A stretch of 7,815 nucleotides of DNA. It comes from Planctomycetota bacterium (GTDB lineage Bacteria; Planctomycetota; Planctomycetia; Pirellulales; Lacipirellulaceae). Every line of letters begins with the position of its first letter. Position 1 is the first letter of the stretch. The notes under the pieces were generated by a model. It had not been told where the DNA came from, did not search any database, and saw nothing but the letters and a program-made list of their open reading frames with translations. The position numbers were made by a program, and so were the translations under genes. The DNA lies in NCBI GenBank assembly GCA_022614705.1, contig JAKEIB010000165.1:1-7815 (forward strand). The letters are read 5' to 3'. Below are positions 6,210 to 7,815 of this stretch, one piece after another.

Positions 6210-6614
6210 ATGAATCTTCGAGGGTTCGCTTTGGGTCTGGTCAGCGTTGCGGCCGTTTGCATCATGGTTAGCTCGGCGGAAGCCCGCCACGGCAGCTGGG
6301 GCAGCTTCGGCAGCCGCGGTAGCCACGGCAGCAACGGCAGCCATGGCGGAAGCTTCGGCGGGATGTTTTCTCGCGGCAGCTTTGGTTCGAACGGCAGCTT
6401 CGGTAGCCGCGGCTCGTTCGGTAGCTTTGGCAGCCACGGCGGTCACGCTTCGTGCGGTTGCAGCGACGACTGCGGTTGCGATAGCTGTGGTGCGAAGGAA
6501 GGCAGCGATTGCGGTTGCGGCGGCGAAGGTTCGCATGACGCCGAGGTGAAGGACGAAGCACCTGCTGCTCCTCAAGAGGCGCCTGCCGCTCCGGAAGAGC
6601 AGCCGGCTGCCTAG
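6210..6614 (+). CDS. Secreted Gly-Ser-X repeat protein with a Cys cluster
   Basis: I do not recognise a characterised family. The start at 6210 is set by GGAGG (6198-6202) seven bases upstream and by an immediate Sec signal peptide, likely cut after SSAEA at residue 25. The mature protein, about 109 residues, has three parts. Residues 28-76 hold thirteen GSX tripeptides (X = W, F, R, H or N) in blocks of six and seven, split by GGSFGGMFSR. Residues 82-103 hold seven Cys, mostly as CGC pairs with intervening Asp. Residues 110-134 form an Ala/Pro/Glu/Asp tail with APAAP motifs. It is probably disordered or low-complexity and located in the periplasm or on the surface. The Cys/His content could support metal binding or disulphide cross-linking. 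No sortase, PEP-CTERM or lipobox motif is visible. Export is well supported; function is unknown. Confidence 0.85.
   Translation: MNLRGFALGLVSVAAVCIMVSSAEARHGSWGSFGSRGSHGSNGSHGGSFGGMFSRGSFGSNGSFGSRGSFGSFGSHGGHASCGCSDDCGCDSCGAKEGSDCGCGGEGSHDAEVKDEAPAAPQEAPAAPEEQPAA
6291..6437 (+). repeat. 9-bp-period repeat encoding GSX tripeptides
   Basis: Codon triplets of the form GGC/GGT-AGC-NNN recur with a 9-bp period in two blocks: 6291-6344 (six units) and 6375-6437 (seven units). The third codon varies between Trp, Phe, Arg, His and Asn. The third codon position of Gly also varies, so the array is not a fresh identical tandem duplication. Slippage-driven length variation between strains is plausible. 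The repeat keeps long open frames on the opposite strand, which explains several spurious reading frames there. Confidence 0.8.
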
Positions 6615-6623
6615 CACCCGAAT

Positions 6624-6687
6624 GCTGTAGCCGGGGTCGGTGACCCGGAGTATTGGCGGAGCCGGCCTCACAGCGGCCAGCTACAGC
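6624..6687. repeat. Imperfect inverted repeat, interspersed-repeat-like
   Basis: GCTGTAGC (6624-6631) and GCTACAGC (6680-6687) are perfect 8-bp outer arms. Two inner hairpins are possible: GGGTC-GGT-GACCC (6634-6646), extended by CCGG on one side and CGG on the other, and GGCC/GGCC at 6664-6667 with 6675-6678. It starts 10 bp after the GSX gene stop, between convergent genes. The architecture resembles the REP-type intergenic repeats of many bacteria. From memory, similar TGTAGCCGGGGTCGGTGACC words recur in planctomycete genomes, but no second copy lies in this window to prove it. Confidence 0.45.
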
Positions 6688-6726
6688 CATGGCCCGGCCT
6701 GATTGAGAATTGGTTCTTCGGGAACG

Positions 6727-6762
6727 CGGCCCGCGGAAGTCCAGTGTGGATTCCGTGGGCCG
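6727..6762 (+). terminator. Long hairpin, probable terminator in the convergent gap
   Basis: CGGCCCGCGGAA (6727-6738) pairs with TTCCGTGGGCCG (6751-6762) with a single G-U. The interior TCCA (6740-6743) pairs with TGGA (6747-6750), leaving one bulged base and a GTG loop. This is a 16-bp, GC-rich hairpin. On the + strand it is followed by TTGTTGTT, a weak U-tract, so it suits termination of the GSX gene 112 bp upstream. On the - strand no U-tract follows, although it could still protect the rhomboid mRNA 3' end. Confidence 0.55.
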
Positions 6763-6770
6763 TTGTTGTT

Positions 6771-6799
6771 GGGAGTAGCAGGGCGCAGGGAGCGGAGGG
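6771..6799 (+). other. Predicted G-quadruplex motif
   Basis: Four GGG runs at 6771-6773, 6781-6783, 6788-6790 and 6797-6799 are separated by loops of 7, 4 and 6 nt. This satisfies the usual G3+N1-7 pattern on the + strand. It sits just after the long hairpin and downstream of the rhomboid gene's 3' end. Folding is a prediction; a chance match is possible in G-rich intergenic DNA. Confidence 0.45.
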
Positions 6800-6855
6800 T
6801 GCGGAGTGTGTCGTACTTGGTTGCAGGACGGCACTGGCACGCGGCAAGCGAACTT

Positions 6856-7632
6856 CTATCGTCGGGCGACGCGATATTCGCTGGTCGCTCTGCCGGCCGC
6901 GAATGGGCGGATCAGTGCGAGGCCGGCGATGAAGCCGCCGATGTGCGCCGCATACGCGACGCCGCCGACTTGCGAGCCGCCGCCAAGTGCCCCGAGGCTG
7001 CTGATTAGTTGGAACAGGAACCACATGCCAATAGCGACGTACGCGGGAACCTGAGTGATCATGCGGAACAAGATCACGGTCACGCGGCGATGCGGATGCA
7101 GCATGATGTAACCGCCCAAAACGCCCGAGATGGCTCCTGAAGCGCCGAGCGAGGGAATCAGCATTTGCTCGCTGCCGGCTCCGCTGAAGACGACAGTTGA
7201 AAACACGTGGGCAAGCGACGCGGCAAGCCCGCACACGAGATAGAATATTAGATAGCGCAGGTGCCCCAGTGTGTCTTCGATGTTGTCGCCGAAGATCCAC
7301 AGAAACAACATGTTGCCGAACAGGTGGGCGATGCCGCCGTGCATGAACATCGATGTGAGCAGCGTGATGTACACGGAGATCGGGGTCGGCTGCAGGCCGG
7401 GCACTTCAACCACTTGATTGGTCGCCGGATGCTCGATTTGGCGATCGTCCGTGACTAGATCTTTTCCGGAGATGATCTCTTTCGGCACGGTGGAGAAGGC
7501 GTAGGTAAACCTCTCATTCGCGCCCATGCCCTGAAAAAGAATGAACACCAGGACGTTCGCGGCCAGTAGCGCGTAGTTCACGACCGGCGCGAGCGACCGA
7601 CCCGTGTTGTCGTCGCCAATCGGCATCACCAT
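6856..7632 (-). CDS. Rhomboid-family intramembrane serine protease
   Basis: This 258-residue multipass membrane protein cleaves transmembrane substrates within the bilayer. About six membrane segments are visible (near 15-35, 88-112, 126-147, 160-178, 186-211, 223-245), with a long hydrophilic loop 1 (about 36-86) between the first two, as in bacterial rhomboids. The catalytic Ser is S165 in GASGAISG and the catalytic His is H230 in AAHIGG, giving the rhomboid Ser-His dyad. H98, H103 and N107 in HGGIAHLFGN keep the spacing of GlpG H145, H150 and N154, the oxyanion-supporting residues. All key residues are present, so activity is expected. The start at 7632 is preceded by AAAGGA about ten bases away; the next in-frame ATG, at 7626, is farther from it. 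The gene stands alone and converges on the GSX gene. Substrates are unknown. Confidence 0.95.
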   Translation of the reverse strand: MVMPIGDDNTGRSLAPVVNYALLAANVLVFILFQGMGANERFTYAFSTVPKEIISGKDLVTDDRQIEHPATNQVVEVPGLQPTPISVYITLLTSMFMHGGIAHLFGNMLFLWIFGDNIEDTLGHLRYLIFYLVCGLAASLAHVFSTVVFSGAGSEQMLIPSLGASGAISGVLGGYIMLHPHRRVTVILFRMITQVPAYVAIGMWFLFQLISSLGALGGGSQVGGVAYAAHIGGFIAGLALIRPFAAGRATSEYRVARR

Positions 7633-7660
7633 GGCGGTTCAATCCTTTGCACTTGTCGCT

Positions 7661-7674
7661 GCGCGTCGACGCGC
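7661..7674. repeat. 14-bp perfect palindrome in the rhomboid leader
   Basis: GCGCGTCGACGCGC is an exact palindrome lying 29-42 bp upstream of the rhomboid start codon (gene on the - strand). It could be an operator for a dimeric regulator or a leader hairpin. A chance origin in GC-rich DNA is possible, so support is positional only. Confidence 0.35.
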
Positions 7675-7702
7675 GAACCGTTGTCGTAGAATCCGCTCGT
7701 TT

Positions 7703-7743
7703 GTAGATATATCGTAGATCACTACTGTCCGGCTAACGCCGGA
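7703..7743 (-). promoter_or_regulatory. Small repeats upstream of the rhomboid gene
   Basis: Two GTAGAT direct repeats start at 7703 and 7714, exactly 11 bp apart (about one helical turn), and a related GTAGAAT lies at 7686-7692. The palindrome GATATATC (7706-7713) overlaps them. Just beyond is a hairpin of TCCGGC (7728-7733) and GCCGGA (7738-7743) with a TAAC loop. The cluster lies 70-110 bp upstream of the rhomboid start on its 5' side, where promoter or operator elements would be expected. I could not place a convincing -35/-10 pair. Confidence 0.25.
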
Positions 7744-7815
7744 GTGACTTCGGTTAACTCTTAGGATTTCAACAAGTTGCGTTCGACAATGCGTGTACAC
7801 GATCTGAACTCGCCA

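Noticed and set aside
6291..6437. Possible CRISPR-like or minisatellite array
   Set aside because: The 9-bp periodicity is coding (Gly-Ser-X), units are not identical, and there are no spacers.
6171..6840. Long Ala/Arg/Ser-rich frames on the - strand across the GSX gene
   Set aside because: They are by-products of the 9-bp repeat read backwards: compositionally extreme, without ribosome sites, and antisense to a gene with a clear signal peptide.
6668..7300. 210-codon - strand frame overlapping the rhomboid gene
   Set aside because: It is an Arg/Pro/Ser/His-rich alternative frame of the rhomboid gene, whose catalytic motifs are intact in the accepted frame.

Overview
The window reads as a GC-rich bacterial chromosome segment, most probably from a planctomycete (Pirellulales-like). 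This is inferred from gene style: a Tat-exported Gfo/Idh/MocA oxidoreductase, a large secreted alpha/beta hydrolase beside it, and a secreted Gly/Ser/Cys-rich small protein. No rRNA or other taxonomic marker is present, so the assignment is tentative. There are six convincing genes, five on the + strand and one on the - strand. I see no tRNA, rRNA, CRISPR array, insertion sequence or phage gene.

Left block (1-4103): a gene-free leader with one good sigma70-like promoter is followed by a two-gene unit. It encodes a Tat-dependent Gfo/Idh/MocA-family dehydrogenase (383-1747) and, 4 bp later, a 783-residue Sec-exported hydrolase (1752-4103). The hydrolase is an internal duplication: the C-terminal copy keeps a Ser-Asp-His triad, and the N-terminal copy has lost its nucleophile, oxyanion motif and His. 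The pair looks like an envelope module acting on a carbohydrate or ester substrate, but the substrate cannot be read from sequence.

Middle block (4104-5819): a 281-bp gap holds a candidate promoter, a GC-rich stem-loop and a 14-bp palindrome. It precedes a ferredoxin/flavodoxin-NADP+ reductase-like flavoprotein (4385-5344) and a two-CBS-domain protein (5358-5819). The reductase stop codon overlaps the CBS gene's Shine-Dalgarno sequence, so the two are probably translated together. The plausible theme is redox metabolism with an adenylate- or NAD-sensing partner.

Right block (5820-7815): a 390-bp spacer with an inverted repeat precedes a short secreted protein of (Gly-Ser-X) repeats, a seven-Cys cluster and an Ala/Pro/Glu tail (6210-6614). 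It converges on a rhomboid intramembrane serine protease on the - strand (6856-7632). The convergent gap is dense in structure: an interspersed-repeat-like inverted repeat, a long hairpin followed by T-rich sequence, and a G-quadruplex-type motif. The rhomboid leader contains a 14-bp palindrome and further small repeats.

Nothing here forms an obvious new defence or mobile system. The items most worth a second look are the enzyme/pseudoenzyme tandem hydrolase, the Cys-cluster GSX protein and the structured convergent gap.
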